Shown here: positions 35,138-48,373 of the stretch, in pieces
Position numbering within the stretch: position 1 is the first letter of the stretch
Layout of the letters: each line of letters opens with the position of its first letter
From: Clitoria ternatea
Taxonomy: Eukaryota; Streptophyta; Magnoliopsida; Fabales; Fabaceae
Assembly: GCA_037962975.1 (NCBI GenBank)
Contig: CM075673.1
Coordinates: forward strand, 154,338,667 to 154,402,666
Direction: 5' to 3'
DNA: 64,000 nt
Made by a program: the position numbers and the translations under genes
Notes under the pieces: model-generated
Databases searched by the model: none
Seen by the model: only the letters and a program-made list of their open reading frames with translations
What the model was told of the DNA's origin: nothing

Positions 35138-35640
35138 CTTATTCATATTGTGAAGACATTTAACTCCAAAGCCTCATTCTTGTTTATGCTTTATAATGTC
35201 ATCTCATTTGATTAGACGAGCCTTCCTTCTATTTTCTGGGTCTACCCATATAAAATTTCTTTAGATCTTATGAATTTCCTCAATAACACCTTATGGAATT
35301 TTGACTGACATCATTAAATAAATAGGGATAGAACTAATCATAGCTTTTGAAAGTGTGATTATGCCAACCATAAATAGATTGCTTCCTTGCCAGTTAGCCA
35401 ACTTGAATTTAATTTTATCAAACATAAATTGAAACTCTCTTTCTAGTTAAGCTCTATGCACAACACAAATTCCCAGGTACTTGCCAACAACTTTTTCTTC
35501 TTTAAAGAAAGATGAGACGCTCCAAACATGAATCACGAATCTCAAGGTAATTTTCAACACACTATAAAATTCACAGTAATAAAAAATTTCATTTTCAAGG
35601 CAATTACCTTGAGATCCATAATCCAAGTCCAAGGATCACT
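35138..35640 (-). pseudogene. LINE remnant, 5' part: reverse transcriptase C-terminal region
   Basis: The minus strand shows VVGKYLGI, FDKIKFKLANWQGSNLFMVG, IITLSKAMISSIPIYLM, a RNFIWVDPENRRKARLIK block and GFGVKCLHNMNKAC, with stops between them. These are the successive landmarks of the C-terminal part of plant LINE reverse transcriptases. Upstream of 35640 the homology fades, so the element is 5' truncated. Confidence 0.75.
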
Positions 35641-36226
35641 TAATGATATATCTGATTTACCCTAGTATAATTGTTATAAACATTGTCGTCATACTCAGCC
35701 ATAATGTCATGGAATTTCACAAAGTAACATCACCTGCCTATCATTATATATGTTCATTGGTCATCATATCAAACTATACTAGTATATTTACAATTTAAAG
35801 ATAAACTGACTACTCAAAATTATGTACATTAAAATATTCACACATATCACTATAAATACACATGCACATATACATTATCAAAACATCCTCTATATGTCCA
35901 TCTATTTACAATGAGCACTTCAAGTCATCACTAAGCATATCCTTGATCAAACGCCAAACCACAAGTAAACAGAAGAGTGAGACATGGTATAGATTAAGTA
36001 CAAAATACAATAGAATCATGCACATTGACAATGAGGATGAAATGTGATGCAAATGGCAAGCAAGGTTGTTTTGATTATATAATATCTTGTTTTTAATTCA
36101 AATGATGCTATGTTGGATCCATAATTGATGGGTAATCATACAGTGATTCGTAATTAATAATAATATTTTACCAGTACTAAACCAAAGCACCCATTTGCAA
36201 CATTGTCACCACTGGTGACTTGGACA

Positions 36227-36269
<43 letters not shown>

Positions 36270-36345
36270 CTATGTGTTGTGGAGCCCCTCTTAAAACATA
36301 CTATGAAGCTTTAATAAGAGCCAAATATGAACCATATACATAGGT
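35641..36345. other. AT-rich intergenic with an (AT)n tract
   Basis: No gene. A TA dinucleotide run occupies 36231-36268. Confidence 0.55.
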
Positions 36346-36350
36346 TCTAT

Positions 36351-38401
36351 TGCTCATCTAAAGCCGCCCCTACCAGGCCCATTCAAAGTACTTCTGCATC
36401 CTTTGAGTAGCTTTAATGCAAATGATATGATGCTTTAGTTAAAGATATAGAACATTATACCATCTTTAATTCCCAATGTGAAAGTTCATCATAATCATAA
36501 AGTCACCTACATTTCATTATGTTATAATCATAACCATCCAACATAAGTTTGAATCAAATTTTTCACATGAACTGATGACATAAGGTACCTCGCCACCAAA
36601 CTATGGACAGCTTTGTGATTCCATTGAATCACTAGGGAACAATAACTATTTTACCTATGCACTGGGTCACCCTCCCACTGGGCTCACCTGTTGGAATCCC
36701 TATCTTTCCAAAATAGATAGCGTATGATATGCTATGGATGCAAATACAGATCGGTGCATTCTCACACTATGCATCCTAAATGTCACTCCACAATCAATAA
36801 CTCACCACCATCACTTAGTGGATTTTAATATTCTCATTATTCTTAATCATTACCAATTATCATTGGATTTCATTTACATCAATAGTTAGTGGTAAACATT
36901 ATCTATTAAATTATACATCATGGGATGTTCAATATATTTGCAATCAATTCAATCATGGTCTCAATGTCATTCACAAACAAGTCATATTACTATGAATCAA
37001 TCTCAATATCATAATCATCATCTCAACAATATTCACCACATAACATCAATCATTCTCAATGCATTTTAATCACATAAACCTCAAGATATTCATCCAAGCC
37101 AAATTATGGAAACACATCCATACATACACATCAATAATGGATGAAATCATGCATTTAGAAATGTTACCCTCTCCTACCTTAAGAGAAGTAGAAATCTTTG
37201 TGGTTCGAAGGTCCCTCTTCGTCAATAGGGTCATTTTCTACATCACACAATATACCATACAATTATTTTCATCTAAACCACCAAGATTTTAATTGTTCTT
37301 AATTAAATACTTGGTGTTTATGTTATTATCATTATCAAACTACTTTCCATTTGATTTATTTCACCACAACCACCACGGGTTTGGTGTTCATATTTATTTT
37401 TATGTATTTAAGGCCACACCCATAAAAGGGTTCCCACATTAATGGCTATCTCTTATCATTAATAACATCTCTCAACATTAATACCATTACCCACACTCTA
37501 AATATCATAAATTCTCACTTGAAATTAACTCTTCTAAACACATTTCACATTTTCCCCAAAACCTAGGATTAGGGTTTCATTAGAACCTAACAACCACCAT
37601 TAATACTCACCATCTTCTACCATAATAAATGTCATTTTCATGTACCCCTATACACCCACACAAAACCACATATATATCACACCCCACCTTAGGGCTTTGC
37701 ATAAAAATGGTTCTCTTTCCATAACCTATATGCATTTAACACTCTGCCAACAACCCAAAACCATAACCTAGGGCTTAGAACACCAGAAGAATGAAGGAAC
37801 TTACCTCAAGCTCCAGGAAAACCCAAGCCCTAGCACACCCACAAAAATAGGGGACAATGGAGAGAGTTTCCAATCTCCAAACACCTTCTAAAGTGAAGAA
37901 GAAGTGGTAAAATTGATTGGGTACAGAAGGAGGCTCATAAATTTGATGAGTTTTATGGGAGAAGAATAGAAATAAAGGGGTTTGGGTGAGGGGGAGAGAG
38001 AGAGTGATGAAAATGGGGAAAGGAGAAGGGGGAAATGTGTCTTAAATGGCTTCCCCTTTTCTTTTTACACACCACACATTAAAATTTTATCATTTATAGT
38101 TAAAGAATCTCCGTACGAGCTTAATACTTATTTAAAAATTATTCCAAATGTATATTCGGATTCACATTAATATCCTTAACAGTCATGACCAACAGTACCT
38201 CAATCGAAAATACTTGGTCCAACACTTATATTTTAATCGGGTATTAAATTCAGCTCTTTAAGCCACAATAAATTATGAGTGGTTAATAAAAATTCCAATT
38301 TAATTATTTTTAAATTTTTGGGACATTTAATTAATTTATACTTAATTATTTACTAATTATTTTACTCAATTAAGTATTTATTTAAATTTTGGGATGTTAC
38401 A
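36351..38401 (-). mobile_element. Solo LTR, 2051 bp, with 5-bp TSD TCTAT
   Basis: On the minus strand it starts TGTAACATCCCAAAATTTAA, a start common to plant Gypsy LTRs, and ends AGATGAGCA. TCTAT flanks both sides (36346-36350 and 38402-38406). The interior has CT- and AC-rich leader-like sequence and no retroelement genes. The left boundary rests on the TSD match. Confidence 0.65.
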
Positions 38402-38406
38402 TCTAT

Positions 38407-41159
38407 AGTTTAACATATAATCTACAATCACATTTGAAATATATCATTTTTAGTAATTAATCTTGAAGGTTCAAATTACAATTCATACAATAAATCTACA
38501 CACAAGCACTTTAGTCACCAATTATTCCGCTACATCATTTTCCTACTTCATTCACATATTTTTATAAACACCTAATGTGCAATTTCTTGAGTAAGTGAAA
38601 TCTAATTCTATACTTCAAAAAAAATCCATAATTCTACTCATTTTCTACCTATTCACTACACTATCTCATCTTCCTTAGGGAAGACAACCACAAGGTATGG
38701 TGAGGCTCTTCCTAGCTCTAACTCCAACCTACATACAACATACCTAAGACTCTAAAAAGTTAACAACCTAAACACAACCATTAACTCTTACAAGCATAAA
38801 CTTTAGGGATATGGGTTTGGTTCTAAGAAAGCATCTCATGGATTCAAAAATCAAAACCTAGGTTAAACAAAATAAAGAGAAAAGGGGTTTTTGTTGATTA
38901 CCATCGTGTGTGCGTAGAAGAATAAGAAGAATGGAGAAGCTCTTTCCTTTTCCTTGAATGAATGAAGTAGATAATGGTGTGGGATAAAGAATTTAAAATT
39001 GTGAGGGAGAAGAGAAGTAGGTTTTGTTTTTGGGTAATTAATGAGGACACATGGATTGTAATAAAATTACTTAGATAAGCCCAATGGGCTTTAGGCCTTG
39101 CATGACCATGTTAGTTTTGGGCACTTTTAGGCCTTATATGCTTATCTTTGCTTTTAGGCCTTGTATTTGGGTCATCTTCATTAGGATTAGGAATTGGGCC
39201 AAGGGAATGAGCCAAGGCCCATGGTTAGTATATAAGGCTTCATTCCTTTGTAAATCATAATTTTTGAAATAATTTGCACACTTTTTTAGTGAGATAGTGA
39301 GATTTGTCTCTCTCTAGATTCGCTTAAGTGCTTAGCACTTTCTCTTTAATTTCTTATCCTTTGGTACTCCTCCCCAAATGTGGCAAAATCTAGGAGTTAT
39401 CTCCCTTAGGGAATGGCATCGACACTACCTCTTCCTTGGCACACCATTCCTCCTTCATCCTAGCTTCATTTATCTTCTTCCTTGTCATCTTATAAGCATA
39501 AACCATACATATCCACATCTCTATACTCGGCCAGAACAAAGCCTCCATCATAAGTCTTAAAAAAATTAAAGAAAGTTGCACAAAGATGAAAGTCTATGAA
39601 AGAAGGCAAAGCTAGATCCTCCCACTTTAAAGAAAAGGCTACATTAGTAATGAAGGGGAAAAAGAGATGACTGGGTTTATGCTTAGTGAGAGAGAGAAAA
39701 TGAAAATGGAGGGAAAATAAAGAGAGAAGTAGTGGGGTGATAGAGGAGAAGAAGATACAGAAGAAGTGGGTTTATGTATATGAGTGGAAAAGAGAACAAA
39801 ATATGAGAGAGTGAGAGAGTGGAAAAGAAAACGTTGCTTGTATTTCTCTCGGGAGTAGACCGGGCATCTAAGTTCCACCCTTCCTCTATTTGCTCGAGCA
39901 TGTCAGGAGGCAGTTTCTAGAATCTCCCTTTGAACCCACATGTAGGGGTTCTCAACCAATAACCTCTCCAAATCAATTTGATGGGCGATTACATTTGAGC
40001 ACCCCGGTACTATCTTCACGATGTTCTTCTCTCTTTCTTCAGCGGTCATCTTAGTTATAATGTGCTTGAAACCGCCTACATTATTGTAAAATTGTATGTC
40101 GTCAGAAACATATATGTCAACACTATCTTCCCCATCGGAGACCCCAGCAACCCAAGTGATATGACGGGGACATTCTCTATCCCTGTCCCCTTACTCATCT
40201 CCCTAGAACCTGCGACCCAGGCCCCGGAGCCCTAACAGAGATTCATCCTCCACGACTCTCTCTTTGTCTTCCCCCTAGTCCTCATCTTTCACTCACACAA
40301 ATTGGTAAAAATATGTAAGTGAGAAAAGGAAAAGAAAGGCGGGGATGGCTACCTGAGAGCTTTAAGGGTCTCTGAAGACAGGTCCTTAAAGACGATAAGT
40401 ATGGAAAGGAGTTAAGTTTGGGAAACTTTTAGGGTTTGTGAAGGCTCTCTAGAAATTTTAGCAGAGTTTCAACATGTAAATGACAAGTAAGTGTCGAAGC
40501 CCTTCTAGACACCTATTTATAGACGTGGTTGGGGGCAAAGATGGCAACGTTTCAATTCAAATTGTTTGGGCCACATCATTTTAATTTTCAAGGAAATGTT
40601 CAACAAAGTAACTGCCACATAATCATTGAAATGAAACTGTCACTTGATCGAAGAGTAACTATCACAATGATTGATGTGACTTGTATTACGCATAACACCG
40701 CGTTTTGGTATAAAGGAAATAAATACGCGACAGTTGGGGAAAGGAATCAAAGTCACAAAATGGCACAAATCGAAAATTTTTCCAAGTTAAGAAGTCTTCT
40801 TCTCTTAACCATGCCTACAAAAGGTGACTGGAACAAACGGTATAACTCATTTGAGCAACTGGTATAGTCCCTCAAACAAGCTAGAGGACAAATAATTCAG
40901 TATCGATATCAGCCTATGGGTAGAAAGATCATTCAACCTAAAAGTCGTCATGCAAGACAAACATCGCACGATTATTGAAATTTGACATTGTCTTCCAACA
41001 CCGCGCATGAGACTTGTGACGTAACACCGGAATGAGCCATTCTCTTAAATACCAGAAGGTCAGAGTTGACTTATGTAGTCGTATGTTGAGGAAGTAACCT
41101 ACAAAGTGATTGATGGAAAGGTACAATTGGTAGGTAGTGTCAGTGTTGTGTGTCAACCT
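38407..41159. other. Degenerate repeat region, probably retroelement-derived
   Basis: Contains GGCCCA-type words and a TATATAAG box at 39229-39236 followed by a TCTCTCTCTAG leader, like an LTR promoter. An unrecognised coding-like stretch is listed separately. The plus-strand frame 40529-40867 has no recognisable domain. No clear ends were found. Confidence 0.4.
39903..40143 (-). pseudogene. Unrecognised coding-like stretch, about 80 codons
   Basis: An open minus-strand frame with normal amino-acid composition: VSDGEDSVDIYVSDDIQFYN, then GGFKHIITKMTAEEREKNIV, KIVPGCSNVIAHQIDLERLL and VENPYMWVQREILETAS, ending in a TGA. Upstream the frame continues with stops (ERVVEDESLLGLRGLG). I do not recognise the family. 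The setting suggests a decayed retroelement or transposon protein. Confidence 0.35.
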
Positions 41160-43014
41160 TCTACAAATAATTAAGAGTAAAATTAATACTCTATTTTTTG
41201 GGTTACATGGGAAATTAATTTAATACATGAAATTATTAAACAAAATATTATAAAAAATTTTAATCTAATGTTATTTAATGATATTTAATAGTAAATCTTA
41301 TATTATTATTTATAAAAATATATAAAAAGAGAAAAGATCAAACAAAAGATGAGAATGAACTGTGAGATATTTTATTTATTTATTGGATAAAAAGTGAGAT
41401 ATTGAAATTGAAAGAAAGAAAAAAAAAGGAAGGGAGAGAGAAAAGAGAGGGATTGATGATTTGGACTTGAATTTGGATTGTATGTTTTTAATAATTATTT
41501 TGCTTATACAAAAGTATGTTTGTAGTATAACTAATCTTATATTACAACTCACGTACAAAGTTAGTAAATAGATAAATTTTTAAAGTATGATATTTGAATC
41601 TTATCATATGTATATAAAAAACTTTATTGATAGGACAAAATTCACTTTAATGGTATAGAAAAGGAATATTAATTTTAGATTTACAGTTAAAAAGATACCT
41701 TTGAGTTTATAAAAAATTATTATATTTATCCTGTATTAATGTATCTAATGTTAATTCATCTACAAAACCAAATTGGGAACAATGCTCCCTCCAATGCACA
41801 ATAAATGCACTACCAGAATAAATTCTCAAGAGACAATTGGATGAGGAACACAGGCCATGATCTTTTGTTGACACGAGTTTTGATTGATCTTTCATAGACT
41901 CAAAGCTATAGCAACTATAATCAAATGTGAAAAATGGTTCTGGGATTAAACTATAAATACATATTAACACGTCAAGAAAGTTCAACGTTCAAAAACCAAT
42001 GATGTGTTTTGCACCAAATATATATCACCGATTCTTGTGCAGATAGCATGAATGTTTATATACCCAGATAGCTGAAAATTTAACAAAGAACATGTTCTTA
42101 CTAGTTGTGTATTCATTGACCATTAACTTTTGTTAATTCATGTATTTTCTTTATTTTCTCTTTGTGGGTTTAGTGTTGCAAATGCTGAAAGGATTCCATT
42201 TCATTATTTGTGAACGGCCCAATTAAAATCCTAGCACTTTTTTTTTCATGGAATTTGGGCTTAAGGTTGCAATTTTATCCCAAGGTATTTGATTTAACAA
42301 CTAAATTACTTGTAAACTATTTTTACTTACCATTATCACCATCATCTTCCCTTCTTATTGTCTGATTTTCTTCCATTTGCATCCCTTCCATGATTAACAA
42401 GAGCATCTCTGTCTTCTTCCTTGCATCTGCTTTCTTTCCTCGGATTTAGTTATTATGATTTATTATCTTTGTAACAATTATTATGTCTAGTTTAAAATTT
42501 TATTTATTCAATTTAAAATAAAATATAATGCAATTTTTTAGTGTTTATCAATTAAGAAACTAATTTCTATCTCGAATTTAAATTAACAATTCAACTGAAA
42601 AAATGGTCATTGATTAAATTCAAATATTGACTAATATATTTATGGCGATGCTGCCCTCGTGTAGAGCAAATTTCCCCCATATCTGTAGCCGTTCAGGTTA
42701 TTAAACGGTGGGACAGATTTATGGGACTTGGAAAGGAAACAAGCAACGCATTTAAGGTTGTGTGGTTGGGGTGCTAAGAACTAGTTCTGCCACTCAACCA
42801 CTGCATGAATCCCACGTTTAAGTTTTTACTTATTATTTTATTGCGTTTACAAAAGATTATTTTAGGTGTGAATGAAAGGAATAAATATGACCTATTAAAA
42901 CTTATTATAAATAGTTAGATTAAAATATATTGATCATGTAATTTTAAAAAAATTTAATTCTCATCCATATATGATTTTACGATCCAAATTTATCTCTATC
43001 AATAAGCTATCTGT
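41160..43014. other. AT-rich intergenic, no gene seen
   Basis: Includes purine-rich stretches near 41390-41450 and no recognisable coding sequence. Confidence 0.5.
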
Positions 43015-43170
43015 TTGGTTTTCAATTGGAAAAACAGAGTTGAGAAAATGAAAAAATTTAAGAGTTGATATTGATATTTTACGTCGTTCGAGATAATTAA
43101 AATTTCATTTGATATAAGATCTATTTTTAGAGTCGGTCAAACTAGGAAATCAAACTGCCCATAAATTTAC
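43015..43170 (+). repeat. MITE-like repeat, copy B
   Basis: Has TTTGGTTTTCAATTGGAAAA near the left end and the shared core AAAAATTTAAGAGTTGATAT followed by ACGTCGTTCGAGATAATTAA. Related to the copies near 6.8, 43.6 and 49.4 kb. Confidence 0.55.
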
Positions 43171-43582
43171 TCAAGTAAGTTTAACGGTAATATACAATGG
43201 AAGTGATGGAGGGGAAGAAACGAGATGAAAAGGATGATGATAAATTTGATAGGATAGATAGGAAGTGGAGTTGGTAGTTAGAAAAAATTAAGAGGAAAAT
43301 AATGATGGCCTGGTGGAAAGGGGAAAAAAGAGGAAGGAAAAGAAAAAATTTGGAAACTTCCAATGATTTTGTTTCATGAAACTTTACTTCCTAGTTTTTT
43401 AAGATAAATAAATAAATGTATAACATGTTTTGACAAAGTTCTAAAAAGATAATACATTATATGAAATTTTACGATAAAATATCCAGTCTCACCTAACATG
43501 TGGTGTTTGTTTGGAAGCATTACAATAATAAACTATTTTAATAAGTATTTATAGATATAACCAATTGTTGATTACCAGTACG

Positions 43583-43745
43583 TTTGGCAACTTAATTCTA
43601 ATGGAGTTTTTTTCGTTAAGTGGGGGAGTTTTTTATTCTACGGGTCAACAGAGTTTTGATTATCTCTAACATGAAGAATTAATATCAACTTTTAAATTTT
43701 TCACTTCAACTCAACTTTGTTTCCTCAACTGCAAACCAAACACCC
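43583..43745 (-). repeat. MITE-like repeat, copy C
   Basis: Inverted relative to copy B. On the minus strand it runs from TGTTTGGTTTGCAGTTGAGG through AAAAATTTAAAAGTTGATAT and GACCCGTAGAATAAAAAACTCC to GTTGCCAAACG. The outer GTTTGG and CCAAAC words are short inverted ends. Confidence 0.65.
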
Positions 43746-43859
43746 TCTATGTATATGTTTGAATATGATGGGTAAAATGTGATTATAAGATATAATTTAT
43801 TTGGATTGTTGAAAATAGTTCACTATTTATACAAAATTAAAATATGAAATTATTTATAG

Positions 43860-44413
43860 TAGAGATAGTAATTCAGGTGGGCAGTCTTAAATGAGTCAGA
43901 TTTTATCAGGTTGCAGGTTATTTAGGGTTGGGTCAAAAAAAACCTGTATAAATTTGGGTCTTAAAATTAGAGGCTATTTTTTTAAAAAAATTGTTAATAA
44001 ATTAATTTATAAAAAATTGAATTATAAAAAACTGAACCAATAACTTAGTATATTTTTTCTAAAATTACATTTGTTAAAAATTTTGTTCTATTGGAATTAA
44101 TTAACTTGTAAAAAAATATTTGTTTTTATACTACATTTGAAAATTGAAATAATAAAGCATTAGCTACTATCAAAGGCCTAAACCCTAAAAAAATTTAAGT
44201 TCCCTTCCAAGTTTCCAACAATTTTTTTAATAAAAACCTTGGGCCACCCAGGCCCGTGTAGGTCAGCCCACACCCAACCCATTTTTTCAAGCCTTTTTGC
44301 TATCGAGAATTTTTTAATTATTAACTTTAAATTTATTTTTAAGGTCCGCGCACTACGCTTTTGACAACAGGCTTAGACCGACCCATATGAATCAACTCAT
44401 TTTGCCAGCTCTA
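43860..44413. mobile_element. hAT-like non-autonomous element with perfect 8-bp TSD
   Basis: The left end is TAGAGATAGTAA and the right end inverted reads TAGAGCTGGCAAAA. The flanks are ATTTATAG on both sides (43852-43859 and 44414-44421). Subterminal GGGTCAGCC-like words and an AT-rich core match the element at 1316. No transposase. Confidence 0.88.
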
Positions 44414-44421
44414 ATTTATAG

Positions 44422-45380
44422 TGGTTAGATATATATTAAAATTAATTGATTGAGAGAAAAAAAGAAAAATAAAAATTGACTAAAAAAATAATCAATATGA
44501 AAAAATTCCCCTGATTGTATTCAGATAATAAATCTGATTTTTAGATATTATGATATGATATTCGAAAAATATACCAATTGCAAACAAGTCATGATAAGGT
44601 TACATTCTAAAATTATAATATGATTTTTAATTTAATCATTCCCAAACATACTCGTATAGAGGACCTAGTATATTCATATGTTAAAAAAGTCTTCATTAAT
44701 TTGGATCAAATCTAATAATTAGAGGTCTAAACTCAGTCTGATTAAGTATCAAACTGTTCTGGACTACTAATTTTAAAAAAATGTTTAATTCATACAAAAT
44801 ATAATTTTAACATTGTTTTAGAATAATCAAGTCTATTAAGATAAATATTTTTTATGAGGGACAAAAGTGACAACAAACAAAAAGTTAGACACCTCCTTGC
44901 ATAATCAAAGAGGAAGCCGAATCATACATACAACATTAGTCGACAAATTAGTTGAAAGCTAAAAAAACTAAAAAAACTAGTTAAAAGTTGATGAAAAAAC
45001 CTAATTGAAAATTAAAATCTTACAAGTTAGTTAATTGAATTAAAATGCATTTAGTAAAATTATTAGTTAAATGTAATATGAAACAAAAGAAATATTTTCT
45101 TTTTAGATAATAGTTGTTTTTTTAAAATATTAGTGAGAAGAAAAATAAAATAAAATAAAATAATATTAGCTTATAGATCAAACACTACTTCAAATAGTTT
45201 TTTTAAAAGTGTTACAAGCTACTAAATAAGCTTTTTTTTTTAACTAGACATGAATATTTTATCTAACAAACTTTATACTTATCTCTAAAATCCTTATACA
45301 AACACTCTGGGGATGAAGCTTCAGATCAATGTGCTCGGATTGTGTGGCATATATCCTTCAGGGCTATTACTTTAGAGATA
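44422..45380. other. AT-rich intergenic, no gene seen
   Basis: No coding signal or clear element ends. Confidence 0.5.
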
Positions 45381-45600
45381 CACTACAAAAATCAAATTTA
45401 GCCTAGGGGCTTGGTGTGAGACACTAGGGCTTAATAGCTTTAGCGTGGGACATGTTTTACGTCACACCTGAAATTTGAAAAGCGCATATACATTGGCTTT
45501 AACGCAAGACTTAGCTCCCACGTGAAAGTTGAACATCCCAGACTCGTTTTTTTTTTACAAATTGGGGGGGCGGGGGGTCAGGATTTTAAAATTCAAGTGT
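45381..45600. mobile_element. Possible CACTA-type terminus
   Basis: Starts CACTACAAAAATCAAATTTA, the kind of end found on plant CACTA (En/Spm) elements. Subterminal words follow, such as GCTTTAGCGTGGGACATG and GGCTTTAACGCAAGAC. No matching opposite end with a 3-bp target duplication was found. Confidence 0.4.
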
Positions 45601-46000
45601 CCCCAAGCCAACATTAAGTACGTGTATAACCTTTTCCTCCTATCACTTCTTCCTAAACCCAAATCTTTCTCTAAAATTTTGTCAATTTCCTAAATTTTCT
45701 TTATGTGGTTCAAAGTGTAGAGGAATTCATTTTGTTCCCTGTTGGTGTCATTATGATTGTGACACAAAAGGAGTCTTTAAACCAATTGGAATTTTTCAAA
45801 CAAGTTAAAAGGTAGTAACCTATTTAATTTTTTTTAATTTTATGCTTTAAGGTTCTTCAAGATATATAGTTGTAAGAACTCTAGAATATATGATTTATAT
45901 TATCATGTTTTAAAAATTATTGACATTTGAACCTTAGGGTAAATGTTTTATTGTAAAGTTTGTTTGTTAGATTATATTTTACCCATGGATACATTAGAAT

Positions 46001-46481
46001 AAGGGGTTGCAAAATGGGGCTGCAAGTTGTGCTATGCTCGGGCTCACTTAGGCCTACCTAAATATTGGTCGGGGCTACAATAAAGAAACACGTCAGAAAT
46101 TTAGGTTTGACCCATTTAGGGGTAGACTAGGCTAACCCATTTCCCCTACTTTCTTTTTTTAAAAAACTATTTCTTATAAAAAAATTAACAAAAAATATTT
46201 TTTACGGATGTTTTTTTTGTAGTGGCCTATTTTCCTTGATAATCCATTAAAAATAGTATTTTTTAAATCATTTAAAAATGGTATTTAAATAAATATTAAA
46301 TTAGTTTATATTTTTTTAAAATATGATTGGCTTGACGGATAGGTCCATATTGGTCGTCTCTAGCCCATTTTTTGGTGGGCCTAAACTGGTCAAGCTCAAG
46401 TGAGTTAGCAGACCAAAAATCTTGTCCCAGCCCATCCTTTGGTCTGTTTTTTACAGACTTAGCCTATTTTACCACCCCTAG
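46001..46481. mobile_element. hAT-like non-autonomous element, ends readable, TSD imperfect
   Basis: The left end AAGGGGTTGCAAAATGG and right end TTTTACCACCCCTAG are inverted versions of the TAGGGGTGGCAAAA family. GC-rich subterminal words (GGGCTCACTTAGGCC, TTGGTGGGCCTAAACTGG) flank an AT-rich core. The flanks TTAGAATA and TTATGATA agree at six of eight positions, so the target duplication is only suggestive. Confidence 0.65.
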
Positions 46482-48017
46482 TTATGATAGAATTTTTAAG
46501 TTTTAAAAAATAGTAAATTTATAAATTACAAGTTATAATTTAGAACAATTGTAAATTTTAAATTATAATTTAGAAAATAAATAAATAAAAAATTTCTAAA
46601 TAGAGTTTATGAAATAAAATAATTAGAAATTTTAAATTATAATTTAGAAAATAAAAATTAGAAATATACAAATTAAATATGTACTTAATTTTTACATTAA
46701 AAATTTAGGTTTGTTGAGCAATTTTGAAGAATACACGTGTTTTAACTTAGTGGTATGTTAGCAACACAGATTTTGTGATAAGTTGTTTTTGGATGTGTCC
46801 TTTATAAGATAGGTTTAAAAAGTGAGTTTATTATAGGGTTAGGGAGTTTATTAATAAGGCTAGAGAGTAACTTTAGTACTATTCAAATAGGGACATAAGG
46901 TGTCGTTGTGTGAGATGTATATATGTTCTATAAGATTTTGGCTAAAAGTGAGGTTACATTTCACATGTGCAAGTTTATTTTCAAATCTAACTATTGGGTT
47001 TGAACCGACCATGATGAGATAAAATTTAGAAGAACCACTGAATCCAAGCTCGCATATAACTTTGACCTTTTTAGCAACAACCTGCTAATGTTATGGAACC
47101 AATTTAAAAAAGAAAAATAGACCGTAGGATCAATTTTTTCCTTCCTACAACCTCCATTCCGTTTATGAGAACACTCTGCCAAACATGCTGTTAATCTAGT
47201 ACATTCAATATAGTTTGGGATATGTAGTAATAATGAAGTTGATATCTATGACTATGCCAACTAAAATGAGTGAGATCTATTCAAATTAACCTTCTATTTT
47301 ATTTTTCTCTACATCAAATGGAAACTAATATAGACCTTACATATATACTATAAAAAGAAAAATAGACCCTGGCTATATCTTATTAACAACATATATGCAT
47401 CTTTAAGTGTATTTAAAAAATTATAAAAAGAAAATAGGTGAAAAATATAGGATATGAATAAATTGCATGCATATACAGACTACAGTGACGTCTCAGTAAC
47501 ATATGGAATAGTATCAAAGGGAAACTTGTAGTATTGGCATGTTGTGATGCATTTGTCAGTTATTTGCATGCTATAGAGAGTTGGGCTCTGATTATGACCC
47601 AACAACAATAAAAGAAACATAGAAAGAAGCTGAGCCTGAGGCTATGTATAATATGATGATTGGGCAGAGACCACCAAGACAAGAATCTCTCTCTCTCTCT
47701 CTTGACTTTAATCAAATATGTACAAATCTATTCATCTCCAGTCTCTATTTACTAACACCAGCATCAATCAATGCTTCATTGCTTGTGTCCATTACACTAA
47801 GACGTCATTCAATACCCTAACAAGTTATTGTTTTTTTAGTGAATTTGAGCCGTACAACTATATAATAGATAATTGATATTAATTGTGTGAGTTTTTCAAA
47901 AGGTCATGTGGTCTTTTAAATAATCATGTGACTTTGAAAAACTTTTAATCTTAATTATCTATGTATGGATTAGATTATTTACTATTTCCAATCTTACATA
48001 AGAAAACGTTTCTCATA

Positions 48018-48020
<3 letters not shown>
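46482..48020. other. AT-rich intergenic with a (CT)n tract
   Basis: No gene. A CT dinucleotide run lies at about 47687-47701. Confidence 0.5.

Positions 48021-48064
<44 letters not shown>
48021..48064. repeat. (TA)n microsatellite
   Basis: A TA dinucleotide run of about 44 bases. Confidence 0.95.
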
Positions 48065-48068
<4 letters not shown>

Positions 48069-48122
48069 TATAAAGCAATAGTGATACATATATGGTTGAG
48101 CATATTTTGAGGGAGAAACACT

Positions 48123-48373
48123 TATGTTCCGTTCGGATTATAAAAATATTTCTTGTTTTTATTTTTTATTTTTTATTTTTTATTTTTTATTATAAAATTG
48201 TTATCATATTTTTTATATTCAAAATTTTTATACATTTTTAGTTTTTCTATTTTCTATTTTTATTTTTTTTCAAAACAAATTTTTAAAAACGGAAAGCATG
48301 ATAACATTTACAGAATTAAAACTGAAAATAAAAAATAAAAACAAAAAATCTTTTTAAAATTCAAACGTGACCT
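48123..48373. repeat. Candidate MITE or foldback with T-rich arms
   Basis: The left end TATGTTCCGTTCGGATTATA and the inverted right end TAAGGTCACGTTTGAATTTT are imperfect inverted repeats. Between them lies TTTTTATTTTTTATT-type sequence that pairs with A-rich sequence on the other side. Short length and no coding capacity fit a MITE. Confidence 0.45.

Noticed and set aside
40529..40867. 112-codon plus-strand frame
   Set aside because: No recognisable domain, in decayed repeat sequence, with no promoter or homologous context.
46207..46225. TTTTTTTTGTAGTG as the partner of the CACTA-like end at 45381
   Set aside because: The flanking triplets do not match, and it lies inside the hAT-like element at 46001-46481.
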